This document shows positions 9,120 through 18,709 of a DNA stretch of 64,000 bases, in pieces (position 1 is the first letter of the stretch; each line of letters opens with the position of its first letter). The position numbers were made by a program, and so were the translations under genes. The DNA comes from Nitrospirota bacterium (GTDB lineage Bacteria > Nitrospirota > Thermodesulfovibrionia > UBA6902): assembly GCA_016215115.1 (NCBI GenBank), contig JACRLN010000025.1:32494-96493 (forward strand), written 5' to 3'. The notes beneath the pieces were generated by a model. The model was not told the origin of the DNA. It searched no databases and worked only from the letters and a program-made list of their open reading frames with translations.

Positions 9120-11600
9120 TCACTGATACAGTAAATATTTCTCCCGCTGCTTGAGGAATTGTGCGAGCGGTTCCTGCCAGTTCACCTCGATGATCTTAGG
9201 ATCAAAACCGTCTCTGATCTCCTGCATTACTTTGCGTGAGCCGATGAGACCCAAGGTATCATTAAGTCGGAAGTCTTTTGGATAAAGTTTATGCAGCGCG
9301 CTTATGATCTCAATCCCCAGTGCGGCGGAGTCCAGTGTCTGCCTGTCGGTCAGGAGAATCTTGACGCCGTGACATAATTTGTTTTTGTAATGATCGCTGT
9401 TGGGTGTGAAATGTGAAGGTGAAAATTTTACGCCCTGTATGTGCCTGCTGTTCAGATACCCAGACAATTTCTCAGCGTTGATCCATGGGGCGCCGAGTAG
9501 TTCAAAGGGCGTGTCGGTCCCCCGACCTACGCTTACGTTTGCGCCTTCCGCCATTGCAACCCCGGGATAAAGGACTGCCTCTGTGAGCGAGCGCAGGTTC
9601 GGCGAAGGGTTTATCCAGCGAAGGCCGGTCTCATCATACCAGTCTGCGCGTTTATAGCCGTTCATTTTGATTACGTGCAAATCCGCGTGGATCCCGTACT
9701 CTTCATTAAACATCTCTGCCAGTTCTCCGACCGTCATCCCATGTCTTATAGGCAGTGGAAAGTAACCTGTGAAAGATTTCATGTCCTTATCCATAACCGG
9801 GCCCTGGACCAGCGAGGCGGTGACAGGATTCGGCCTGTCGAGGACATAAAAAGCTATTCCGTTTTTTGCCGCAGCCTCCATCGCATATCCCATTGTTGAT
9901 ATGTAGGTATAGAAGCGGACGCCTGCATCCTGTATATCGAATACCAGCGCATCGAGTCCGTCGAGCATACGGGGGGCGGGTTTCAAAGCGTCACCGTATA
10001 GGCTGTATACAGGCAGTCCGGTTACGGATTCTGCTGCCGAGGCGATTTTATTGTCCTCAGTGCCGTAAAGACCATGCTCCGGGCTGAATACGGCAGACAG
10101 GGTTATATTCTTTGCGTTATAAATGAGATCGAGCGTTCGCCTGCCGGATGAATCAACACCTGAATGATTGGTAATAAGGCCGATGCGCAAACCTTTCAGT
10201 GAGGCGAAATTTTCAGCGGACAGGACATCGATGCCGGTCCGAACATTTTGATTATTCGCAGAGCTGATTTTTTCAAGAAATCCCCCCTCACCCCCCTTTG
10301 TTAAAGTGGGGGAACTATTAAGTCCCACTTTGACAAAGGGGCCTGCCTGTCCGGTAGGCAGGGACCCGGTGGGATTCTTATAATATTCGGAAAGCAGTGG
10401 TCTTTTTGCGAGTATATTCTCTTTTGAAAGCGGCTCAAAGGCCTCCGACACAAGTTCAATGATCTTCTTGCGCAACGGCCCGGCATCGCCCCTGCCGTCG
10501 GGATGGACCCTGTTGGTCAGCACGATGACGAAGGTTTCTGTAACAGGGTCAATCCATATGGCGGTGCCGGTGTAACCGGTATGGTAGTATAAACCTGCCG
10601 GGGGCAGTTCTCCGCGGTTTGGACTAAGAGGCGCGTCGATATTCCATCCATATCCGCGAAGCGGTACCTGACCGGCGGGAGACTGCGGGCTGGTCATCTT
10701 TTCGACTGTCCGGGACTTGAGGACCTGAACACCATGAAGGCTGCCGCCGTTTAAAAGCATCTGTGCAAATACGGAAAGGTCGTCTGCTGTTGAAAAGAGT
10801 CCGGCGTGCCCCGACACGCCGCCGGTCCTGAGGGCTATCACATCATGGACCTGTCCCCAGAGCAGCGTTTTTCTTTTCCTGTCTTTATATTCAGTTGGCG
10901 CGATGCGATTGCGTAATGTCCTGGAAGGATTGAAACAGGTGTCTTTCATCCTGAGCGGTTTGAAGATATGTTCTTCACAATATTTCTCGAGAGGCTGTCC
11001 TGAAATACGCTTAACGAGCTCGCCGAGAATTTCGAAATTTATATCGCTGTATATATAATGCGTACCTGGCTGATATTTCGGTTTCTCCGCAATAATTTTT
11101 TTGAGCGCCCTGTCATATCCTCCCCACTTCGGCTTTATGGACAAATCCGCTCTGAGCCCTGAATAATGCGTAAGCAGATGGCTGATTGTGATCCTGTCCT
11201 TTCCGTTTACGCCGAATTCAGGCCAGTATTTGACGACAGGGTCATTCAGATTCAGCTTTTCATTTTCAGCAAGCTGCATAACTGCTGTCGTGGTGGCTGT
11301 AACCTTTGTGAGAGACGCGAGGTCAAAAATGGTATCGGGGGTCATGGGAAGTTTTTCCGGCGTCACGGCCCGGTTGCCGAATGCGCTGCGGTAGATAACG
11401 CCTTCATGATTGCCGATTACTATGACAGCCCCCGGCACTTCCCCCTGTGCGACGGCGTCGTTTACAACATCCGGGATCCGGCCCAAATGCATTTTGGTAG
11501 GTTCCGGCACAGACGCCGATAAGTTTTCTTTCGACGGTGAGGCGAAAAGGGGAAATGCAAAAAGAACTGATATTGCTGCAATACAAAAGCTCTTTATCAC
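9120..11600 (-). CDS. Serine hydrolase (beta-lactamase family) fused to DUF1343/NamZ-type domain
   Basis: N-terminal SLTKVTATT (SxxK), YSDINFEILGE (YxN-like); C-terminal GLITNHSGVD, FSPEHGLYG, DIQDAGVRFYTYISTM typical of DUF1343; signal peptide. Confidence 0.88.
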   Translation of the reverse strand: MIKSFCIAAISVLFAFPLFASPSKENLSASVPEPTKMHLGRIPDVVNDAVAQGEVPGAVIVIGNHEGVIYRSAFGNRAVTPEKLPMTPDTIFDLASLTKVTATTTAVMQLAENEKLNLNDPVVKYWPEFGVNGKDRITISHLLTHYSGLRADLSIKPKWGGYDRALKKIIAEKPKYQPGTHYIYSDINFEILGELVKRISGQPLEKYCEEHIFKPLRMKDTCFNPSRTLRNRIAPTEYKDRKRKTLLWGQVHDVIALRTGGVSGHAGLFSTADDLSVFAQMLLNGGSLHGVQVLKSRTVEKMTSPQSPAGQVPLRGYGWNIDAPLSPNRGELPPAGLYYHTGYTGTAIWIDPVTETFVIVLTNRVHPDGRGDAGPLRKKIIELVSEAFEPLSKENILAKRPLLSEYYKNPTGSLPTGQAGPFVKVGLNSSPTLTKGGEGGFLEKISSANNQNVRTGIDVLSAENFASLKGLRIGLITNHSGVDSSGRRTLDLIYNAKNITLSAVFSPEHGLYGTEDNKIASAAESVTGLPVYSLYGDALKPAPRMLDGLDALVFDIQDAGVRFYTYISTMGYAMEAAAKNGIAFYVLDRPNPVTASLVQGPVMDKDMKSFTGYFPLPIRHGMTVGELAEMFNEEYGIHADLHVIKMNGYKRADWYDETGLRWINPSPNLRSLTEAVLYPGVAMAEGANVSVGRGTDTPFELLGAPWINAEKLSGYLNSRHIQGVKFSPSHFTPNSDHYKNKLCHGVKILLTDRQTLDSAALGIEIISALHKLYPKDFRLNDTLGLIGSRKVMQEIRDGFDPKIIEVNWQEPLAQFLKQREKYLLYQ
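10276..10375. repeat. In-frame dispersed palindromic repeat inside the interdomain linker
   Basis: CCCCTTTGTTAAAGTGGG / CCCACTTTGACAAAGGGG arms (17/18) plus CCTGCCT/AGGCAGG hairpin; encodes GSLPTGQAGPFVKVGLNSSPTLTKGGEGGF. Confidence 0.8.
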
Positions 11601-11629
11601 AAATAATGTATCCTTTTTTTAACAGGAAC

Positions 11630-11817
11630 TTATTAAATAGTGTTTGTCCATAAATTGCTATTTTTTATTTTTGTCATGCCCGAAGCCTGCCCTCGAATGT
11701 CGTAATCGGGGGTCTTTAATCGGGCATCCAGAACTTATTAAAAAGACTGGATTCCCGCTCAACAGACGGCGGGAATAACGCTTCAGTGTTTGACTTTATG
11801 GACAGGCTCATTAATTA
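11630..11817. mobile_element. MITE-like element, family 2
   Basis: Ends TTATTAAATAGTGTTTGTCCATAAA / TTTATGGACAGGCTCATTAATTA are imperfect inverted repeats flanking a GTCATGCCCG...CGGGAATAAC core. Confidence 0.6.
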
Positions 11818-13190
11818 GTATAGGACAGAGCCGACCATGATTCAAGGGCGCCTGACGATTTTCCTGCTTCTTTGGGGGATAGAGATCCGCTAAGGTTTAT
11901 GTAAGTCGTCATGAATTTTCTGTCTTCTCTTTTTAAGCCGCTTTGTGAATAACTATTGCGGGGATTCCAGAGCATCCAGCCATTAGAGCCTGATTCTTCA
12001 GATGCTTTTATCTGATCGCTTATTTCGGCGGCTGTAAAATGCCTCCCGTCAAAGGCGTAATCCTTAAATGCCTGCAGCCACGGCCTGAAACGGGTCGGCG
12101 GAAGATTTGTACGTTCCATAGCCCTTTTCAGGGAGAGGTTAACGATTTCATAAGGGTGGGCCACAGGGTTCCTGTATCCGGGTATGCCGAATTGAAAACC
12201 CGAAGGATAGAGCATAGGTGATATGTAGTCGACGATTGCGGAGACGGCTTCAATCTTCTGGCCTATATCCGTATCATTAGTATTCCAGCAGACATAGCCG
12301 AAGATGTCCGCCCCCAGGTAAACATTGTAAGGAGCAAGTCTCTTTTTTGCCTCAGCAAGAAATCCCGATATTGCTCTTGTCCTGTTTTCTTCATTGTTCG
12401 GAACGGAAAACACAAGTCCCCTTGTATCAGGGAATCTTACATAATCAAACTGCACCTCATCGAACCCGAGTTTTGCAGCCTCTATCGCGATACTGATGTT
12501 ATAATCCCAGACCTCTTTTTTGGACGGGTCTACCCATGACAGATTTTCCCGGTCCTTCCACACAGTCCCGTTGCGCTTGACCGCCAGATCAGGCCTTGCC
12601 TGCGCAAGGAGATTGTCCTTGAAGGTAACAATACGCGCAATTGTGTATATGCCTTTTGCCTTCAGGTCCTTCATAAGACCGTCAATATCCCTGACCGTGA
12701 TTATCTTCTGCGCCCCTAATTCTGATGCGAGGGGAATTGAGCTTTTATAAGGTATCATCCCCCTGTCGCCCTTTACATCGATGACGAGGGCGTTGAGTTC
12801 GGTCTCTTCTATGAGTTTTACAGCCGATTTTCTTATCTCCCTGTCTCCGATTCCGTAAACGGTAAGATAAAGCGCCTTTGGCGTAAAAGGAGTGAGCTTG
12901 ATAAGCTGCGGTATGGTGAGGACGTTTGTTCCCACTGAAAGTTCAGCCCTTAAATACCCATGCGCCCTGACAGATAATGAATTTTCGTCAGTTTTTGTAA
13001 AAAACGCGCCATTTTTATCTGTCAGTACAACTTCAGTACCTGAGGTAACAAAGGCCCCTTTTATCGGCAGCCCCGTGAAAAGATCGACGACTTTCCCTGT
13101 CAGATAACCTGATGCGCAGCCGGGTGAAGGCAAAAATAATATTGCAAACAGCAATATTATTATTACAGCTCTTTCATATGTTCTCATCAA
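11811..13190 (-). CDS. Putative glycoside hydrolase (DUF4015-like TIM barrel) with N-terminal carboxypeptidase-regulatory-like domain
   Basis: VDPSKKEVWDYNISIAIEAAKLGFDEVQFDYVRFPD, MLYPSGF; lipoprotein or signal-like N-terminus. Confidence 0.82.
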   Translation of the reverse strand: MMRTYERAVIIILLFAILFLPSPGCASGYLTGKVVDLFTGLPIKGAFVTSGTEVVLTDKNGAFFTKTDENSLSVRAHGYLRAELSVGTNVLTIPQLIKLTPFTPKALYLTVYGIGDREIRKSAVKLIEETELNALVIDVKGDRGMIPYKSSIPLASELGAQKIITVRDIDGLMKDLKAKGIYTIARIVTFKDNLLAQARPDLAVKRNGTVWKDRENLSWVDPSKKEVWDYNISIAIEAAKLGFDEVQFDYVRFPDTRGLVFSVPNNEENRTRAISGFLAEAKKRLAPYNVYLGADIFGYVCWNTNDTDIGQKIEAVSAIVDYISPMLYPSGFQFGIPGYRNPVAHPYEIVNLSLKRAMERTNLPPTRFRPWLQAFKDYAFDGRHFTAAEISDQIKASEESGSNGWMLWNPRNSYSQSGLKREDRKFMTTYINLSGSLSPKEAGKSSGALESWSALSYTN

Positions 13191-13305
13191 TTATTCTTAT
13201 CGGCTTTTACAGGTAAAAGTTGAATGACAATGAACTACCCCGCAACAGAGCTGCGAGGTATCCAAAAGACAAAGATGTTATCCGACACTAAAATGCCTTA
13301 ATGCT

Positions 13306-13389
13306 GTCATTCCGGCAGTCCTTAAGCCGGAATCCAGTTCCTTATGAAAAGACTCTGGATTCCCGCTCAAAAGACTGCGGGAATAACAG
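13306..13389. repeat. GTCATTCCGG dispersed palindromic repeat
   Basis: Same family as 6305-6380. Confidence 0.75.
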
Positions 13390-13511
13390 ACAAAGGAGTA
13401 GATAATTAACCCCGATGCAAAGCATCGAGGAATTCTGTCGATTAAAAGGGCTAAAATTGTCTTTTGATTCAAAAAGATGCAAAAAAAAGGAAGTATTTAT
13501 GAAATCGGATT

Positions 13512-14369
13512 TTAATAGACAGTGTTGGATTGAACAGCGTTCCCCTTCAGCAAACTCTCAAAAGTCTTTCCCCTGTCTGCATCAATCATCAGATAACGCG
13601 GCAGGGTCATGATATTGTCGGCATTGCCTGCATTACGCCGTTCAATTGTAACTGCGGCTGCATAACCCGATTCCGCCGCTTTCCGGACAAGTTCGTCGTC
13701 GTATATTCCAAAGGGCCATGCCAGCATGTCAACTTTTACATCCAGTTCCTTCTCGAGCTTCTCCCTTGATTTCCTCAACTGCATCTGCACGGACTTTTCA
13801 TATTCCGCCGGGGTCATTTTCTTTTTGTCTTTTTTGAAATTGGGGTGCCAGTATGAATGGGACTGAAAATCAATTAAACCGGATTTTTTTATTTCCCTGA
13901 GCTGCTCCCACGTCATGGCGTATGACGCATTTGATATGGCAGAAGGATAAATAAAGAGCGTTACCGGAACATGGTATTTCCTGATGAGGGGGAACATATC
14001 CGTGTATACCGATTTATGACCGTCATCTGCAACTATCACCACTGACCCGGGGAGCGGAGGAGCGCCTTTCTTGAGAAGGTAATCAACAAGCTGCTTGAGC
14101 GGTATCACGGTATAACCGTTGTCCCTGAGATATTTAAGATGAGATTCAAAAACAGGAGTAGTAACCGTCATGCTGTCTGCAACCGCGGGACCGAAACGGT
14201 GGTACAGGAGAATGGGGACTGAAACAACAGTTTTAGTATCCGATCCCCCGTATGCCGGCTGCAGCCATGAAAGGACAACGAAGAGGCAAAGGGAAGCCGA
14301 AACAACCGTTTTTAAAAAGCGGATATTCATTTGACATCGGTTTGATATCTGGATTTTCAACTTTGGCAT
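13512..14369 (-). CDS. Polysaccharide deacetylase (NodB family), secreted
   Basis: VPILLYHRFG, VVIVADDGHKSVYTDMFP, SHSYWHPNF; signal peptide. Confidence 0.9.
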   Translation of the reverse strand: MPKLKIQISNRCQMNIRFLKTVVSASLCLFVVLSWLQPAYGGSDTKTVVSVPILLYHRFGPAVADSMTVTTPVFESHLKYLRDNGYTVIPLKQLVDYLLKKGAPPLPGSVVIVADDGHKSVYTDMFPLIRKYHVPVTLFIYPSAISNASYAMTWEQLREIKKSGLIDFQSHSYWHPNFKKDKKKMTPAEYEKSVQMQLRKSREKLEKELDVKVDMLAWPFGIYDDELVRKAAESGYAAAVTIERRNAGNADNIMTLPRYLMIDADRGKTFESLLKGNAVQSNTVY

Positions 14370-14416
14370 TAATTAAATCATAAATAATTTTTAAGATATT
14401 TGTAAATTATTTGTAA

Positions 14417-14578
14417 GACTTGTGGAGCCTCCTTTCAGGGGATTTAGACGTGCTCCTGCCCGGAGAGAGCGAATGGAAAACTATCAAGGGCGGAGAGTCA
14501 TTTGAAGTCCCTGCCAATGCAAAATTCTCGCTCAAAGTCAAAGTGCTCACCGATTACTGCTGCTCCTTTATTCGCTGA
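14417..14578 (+). pseudogene. ppnP: 3'-terminal remnant of pyrimidine/purine nucleoside phosphorylase (PpnP/YaiE, DUF1255)
   Basis: Frame reads [53 protein letters not shown], preceded by a TAA; resembles the C-terminal half of YaiE. Confidence 0.75.
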
Positions 14579-14771
14579 ACGTGTTTGGGTAATAAAGAAT
14601 CGTGGATATCTTGCGACAGTGTTCCACGTTTGTTCTTCCGTACTTTTCTTCTGCCGCTGATAGCTATAGATAAGTACATGAGAAATGGCTTTGAGGAATG
14701 GTATACGCGATCTTTCTGAGGGAGAGTAATATTACACTATATAAGCTTTTTCTTCATTCCTAAGACTTCCA

Positions 14772-15293
14772 TCACTCCAGCCAGTTTTCAAATACTATAT
14801 CTGAACCGGCAACCTTCTTTATTGCATCCATCTTATCACGAGTAACCAATATGAGATTGTGAGCCATTGCAACGGCTGCAATCCATAGGTCATTTTCTTG
14901 TATTTTAATCTCTTTTGATGTAGCAGGGTCTTTCCATTCCTCTACTCTCTTGTTGTAATTTTTTCTCTCTCTTTTATTCCTTGGGGCACAATAATCAAAA
15001 AGCCTTGCTCGAAGATCAGCGTAATAATCACGTGCGATGTTATCATCAATATTTAAAATGACACATTGGGACAAAAACTCACGAACCAATCTATGTCTTT
15101 CCAGATTTTCATCCGGTGCAACTCGAAGCCCGTATTCAATCTCACCGACTGTTATAGGACATAAGAATGCGTGTTGCTTTTTTATGTCCCAGTGCATCTG
15201 TAATGGATCTGATTCATCTGTATTGCAGCCGGATATCAACTCTATAATATTCCCAATAATATTTGTGTCGAGCAGACAATCTCGGTGTTTCAT
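14772..15293 (-). CDS. PIN-domain (VapC-like) nuclease
   Basis: LLDTNIIGNII, ITVGEIEYGL, ENDLWIAAVAMAHNLILVTRD acidic motifs; overlaps the methyltransferase end. Confidence 0.88.
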   Translation of the reverse strand: MKHRDCLLDTNIIGNIIELISGCNTDESDPLQMHWDIKKQHAFLCPITVGEIEYGLRVAPDENLERHRLVREFLSQCVILNIDDNIARDYYADLRARLFDYCAPRNKRERKNYNKRVEEWKDPATSKEIKIQENDLWIAAVAMAHNLILVTRDKMDAIKKVAGSDIVFENWLE

Positions 15294-17803
15294 TACTCTT
15301 CCATGCCGATACTTTTAAGATAATTTACAAACTCAGAATCATGAATAATCGGAACGCGTTTCAAAATTTGTTCAAGCGTAGACTCTCTGAATCGTTTTGA
15401 TACATATATATGCAACGGGATCCATGAATCAATCTCTAATGGGATGTATCCCGTAAACTCAAAGGGAACAGGACGCTGCTGCCCCCAGAAAATATCCAAA
15501 AGTTTTCTTTCTAATCGAGGAGAGAGGTTATAGAGTTTTAACACTTCGGCATCTATCTGAAGGAGTGTTTTTTTAGCTTTATCTTTATCATTTTCTTTTA
15601 TAGATTCTAAATAATGACTTACCAGTGAATAAATAATATGCCAAGCATCAACAGATATATTCGGAACAGGTATGGATGAATAGATATGTTTGGTAATATC
15701 TCTTTGGAAGCTGTGCGAATAAACAAACGCTTCAGCTACAGGGGAATTTAACAATGCTGCCAATATTTCAACAGGATAGGAGTCAGATTTCGACCAGATA
15801 CAGTAAAATCTTCGACTCGCAATAAGTCCGTCTTTATCAATTGCCGCTGAAAAACGCCATGCGCCTCTTGACATGCGTGAAGCCGGGACGATTATTTTAG
15901 ATTTATCCCATGGTAAATCCCATGCTTTAGAGTTTTCAAATCGCCGATATTTTTTCTCTGTTGACATATAGACAGTATCATCTGCCATGAATTGATTAAA
16001 ACCTTCTGTAACATTGTAAATACCCAGCTTCGACCCTGAGAAAGGCTTAAGTCGAACTATCTCCCTTAATTCTTCTTCCTCTAACTTCGGCTTATATTGA
16101 ACTCCGATACTGATATCTGCTATTTTGCCAAGCTGAATACATCCCTCTAATCGTTCCCAAACTTCACGCAGCAAAGGGACTACAAGCCGTCCATTCATTT
16201 TGTCTTCAAAATAGGACTGTGGAACCTTATCCTCCCATGTAACTTGATGTCTGATACGGAACGTTTCTCGTTCATGATCTTTTACTTCCCTATACACTAC
16301 GCTTCCCTTGCTTCGAGGTTGATGTTTCCGAGCGACAATAATTGCTGTTTCCATATCGGAATGCAAGAAGATACGGTCAGGCAGGCCGGTTAGGGAAATT
16401 AATTCGAAATTATTTAGGATCGTTTCACGCTCTTTCTTATAGTCAGACCCATCAACAAAAGAACGTGGTAGAACTAAACCAATTAAAGCCTGATTTGGCA
16501 AGGCAGGTAACGCGCGCCTCAAAAGTTCAACAGGCTTTGGTGTATCAGGGCTTCTGCCTTCAATATTCTCAAAAGGTGGATTGCCTACGAGTATCATAGT
16601 TTTAGCTGCTGCATTCTCAAGTGTCCTGCCGGCAAATACATCGTGATGTTTTAAATCCCAGCCATTTGGTTCAGGAAAATCTGCCAGCATAAGACACATA
16701 CGCGCTACTTCAACTGAAAAGGGCTCTATTTCAATCCCGTGTAAATGTTTTACAAAAAAATTATGGCGCTCTCTCCCGCTCCAATTTTGTGGCAGTAAAT
16801 CCCGCATTCTCCGCATGGCAGCGATAAGAAAAATGCCGTGTCCGGACATAGTATCTGTAGTATGCCACTGATTTATCGGCAAGTCTCCAATTGGCATTTG
16901 GGAAAGGACATAATCAGCAACATAAGATGGCGTGCTGTGAATACCGAGCTTTTTGCGACTTTCCGGCGAGACAAATGTATTTTCGTATATATAAGTAAGA
17001 GTGTCTACTGATATATTGCGCAAGGAAAAACTGTTGCCTATTTCCTGCGATATAGCTCTTAATGTTGCACCCGGAATGCTTGAAGCAACAAACGGTAATG
17101 ACGATCCATAATGATTGCTTACTGCTTGAAGTGCATTTTGTGGTAAAGAGAAATCAATGTTTATAGAGTTTAATACATCTCGGTCTTTAAGTAATTTTGC
17201 AGCTAACAGCCCGAAAACGATTCTGAATACTGTTGCTGAGTCAAAATGCAGATTATGCGTTTTGAACTCTTCTTCAGTATGATTTAGTATTGCTTTTAGT
17301 AAATAATCAATTTTTTCTGCGGCTTGATTTTCCAGAGCCGGAAGCAGACCGATATCAACAAAATCCATCTGTTGCGGCGCCGGTTTAGCAAATCCTGTCT
17401 TTGCTCTTATGATAGCTTTGGGATTCCACTCGTTGATATTCTGAGTGATGACGTTTGGTAAGTTGACAGTTTTATATTTCGCCCGGAGGATAGGCTCACG
17501 TTCAGTAATAACCCATCGTTCACTGAAGCTATTGTTCAAAACAAATATTTGTGGAGCGCCGAGAGCTTTTAATTGATTGACAAGAGCGGCAGACGGACGA
17601 TTAGGCTCTGCTATTTGAACACCAAAACAGGCAGAACGGTAATCCAATGGTTCCTGTCCAAAAATAGCCCTCCCCACAGTACGAATGGGTACGCCTGGTG
17701 AAAACAGGTCTGCATATTGATAGCCTTTTTTTATCAGGCCACGTCTATAGCCTATCTTTACAAACGCGTCGTCAATCTTGCTGAATGTAAGATTATCTCC
17801 CAT
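15293..17803 (-). CDS. N6-adenine DNA methyltransferase, Eco57I/type IIG-like with C-terminal target-recognition-like region
   Basis: TMSGHGIFLIAAMRRM (motif I region), ILVGNPPFEN (NPPF motif IV), IGLVLPRSFVDG; 836 aa. Confidence 0.85.
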   Translation of the reverse strand: MGDNLTFSKIDDAFVKIGYRRGLIKKGYQYADLFSPGVPIRTVGRAIFGQEPLDYRSACFGVQIAEPNRPSAALVNQLKALGAPQIFVLNNSFSERWVITEREPILRAKYKTVNLPNVITQNINEWNPKAIIRAKTGFAKPAPQQMDFVDIGLLPALENQAAEKIDYLLKAILNHTEEEFKTHNLHFDSATVFRIVFGLLAAKLLKDRDVLNSINIDFSLPQNALQAVSNHYGSSLPFVASSIPGATLRAISQEIGNSFSLRNISVDTLTYIYENTFVSPESRKKLGIHSTPSYVADYVLSQMPIGDLPINQWHTTDTMSGHGIFLIAAMRRMRDLLPQNWSGRERHNFFVKHLHGIEIEPFSVEVARMCLMLADFPEPNGWDLKHHDVFAGRTLENAAAKTMILVGNPPFENIEGRSPDTPKPVELLRRALPALPNQALIGLVLPRSFVDGSDYKKERETILNNFELISLTGLPDRIFLHSDMETAIIVARKHQPRSKGSVVYREVKDHERETFRIRHQVTWEDKVPQSYFEDKMNGRLVVPLLREVWERLEGCIQLGKIADISIGVQYKPKLEEEELREIVRLKPFSGSKLGIYNVTEGFNQFMADDTVYMSTEKKYRRFENSKAWDLPWDKSKIIVPASRMSRGAWRFSAAIDKDGLIASRRFYCIWSKSDSYPVEILAALLNSPVAEAFVYSHSFQRDITKHIYSSIPVPNISVDAWHIIYSLVSHYLESIKENDKDKAKKTLLQIDAEVLKLYNLSPRLERKLLDIFWGQQRPVPFEFTGYIPLEIDSWIPLHIYVSKRFRESTLEQILKRVPIIHDSEFVNYLKSIGMEE

Positions 17804-17812
17804 ATCCTGTCA

Positions 17813-17977
17813 TTACGTCTTGTTATGTTTATGTGTCTTTTGAATTGTCTTTCTACGTGGCGTATCCCAATAAGGACTCTTGCATTTAGGGCATACCTTT
17901 GCCACTTCTTTTTTCCTCGGAATCCACTGATGATTGCATCGTGAACACTGAAACCCTTGTAATGTAACTGTAGGCAT
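17813..17977 (-). CDS. Small zinc-ribbon protein (54 aa), not in the ORF track
   Basis: MPTVTLQGFQCSRCNHQWIPRKKEVAKVCPKCKSPYWDTPRRKTIQKTHKHNKT*; two CxxC pairs; ends 9 nt before the methyltransferase start. Confidence 0.8.
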   Translation of the reverse strand: MPTVTLQGFQCSRCNHQWIPRKKEVAKVCPKCKSPYWDTPRRKTIQKTHKHNKT

Positions 17978-18142
17978 TGATTAATAATAATTTATCATTA
18001 GGGATATGTCAATGTTAATATACTTATAATATATTATCTATGATATTTGATTGGTGGTAATATACAAAGTGTAACAAAAGGAAAGGGGCGTGCCTACACG
18101 TAGTGACGGATTGGCTGTATTAGGATCTAAATTAAAGCACCT

Positions 18143-18703
18143 CTAACATAGAGACTTACTTGCCATTTCCATTATTATCTTTAATGTAGCCCTGCAGTCT
18201 CCAATTGCCGAATGATCTCCTGCCGGTAGTTTCTGGTATACATAGCTTTGTCTTTTTTCATTCCATTGCCCCTTGAATCTTGCATACTGTAACATCGCAC
18301 AATGCCAAGCTGCTTTTATTGTTGGAGCACCTTCTTGATAAGCAGTTTGCTTCAATAATCTCCTATCATAATCTGCATTGTAAGCAATAATATTTTTATC
18401 AGTAATTTTCTCCTGGATCAGAGGATAGATTTCTTTATAATGTGGAGCATCAGATAATTTATCATATGTAATTCCATGTACTGTAATTGCTTCTTTTGAA
18501 ATTCCCGCTTTTTTGATAGGCTTGAGAAATGTATCAATTACCTGCATACCTTCAAGATTAATAATTGCAAGCTGAATTACAACATCATCTTTACCAATAC
18601 CGGTAGTCTCGGTATCTAAAATAATCCACTTTGAAATATTATTCATGATTGCTCTGGCCCAAATAATGGACTGATTGAAATCTTTAGGAAAGGGATGTTT
18701 CAT
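18143..18703 (-). CDS. DnaQ-like DEDDh 3'-5' exonuclease
   Basis: ILDTETTGIGKDD, HGITYDKL, YNADYDRRLL, HSAIGDCRAT. Confidence 0.92.
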   Translation of the reverse strand: MKHPFPKDFNQSIIWARAIMNNISKWIILDTETTGIGKDDVVIQLAIINLEGMQVIDTFLKPIKKAGISKEAITVHGITYDKLSDAPHYKEIYPLIQEKITDKNIIAYNADYDRRLLKQTAYQEGAPTIKAAWHCAMLQYARFKGQWNEKRQSYVYQKLPAGDHSAIGDCRATLKIIMEMASKSLC

Positions 18704-18709
18704 TGTTGA

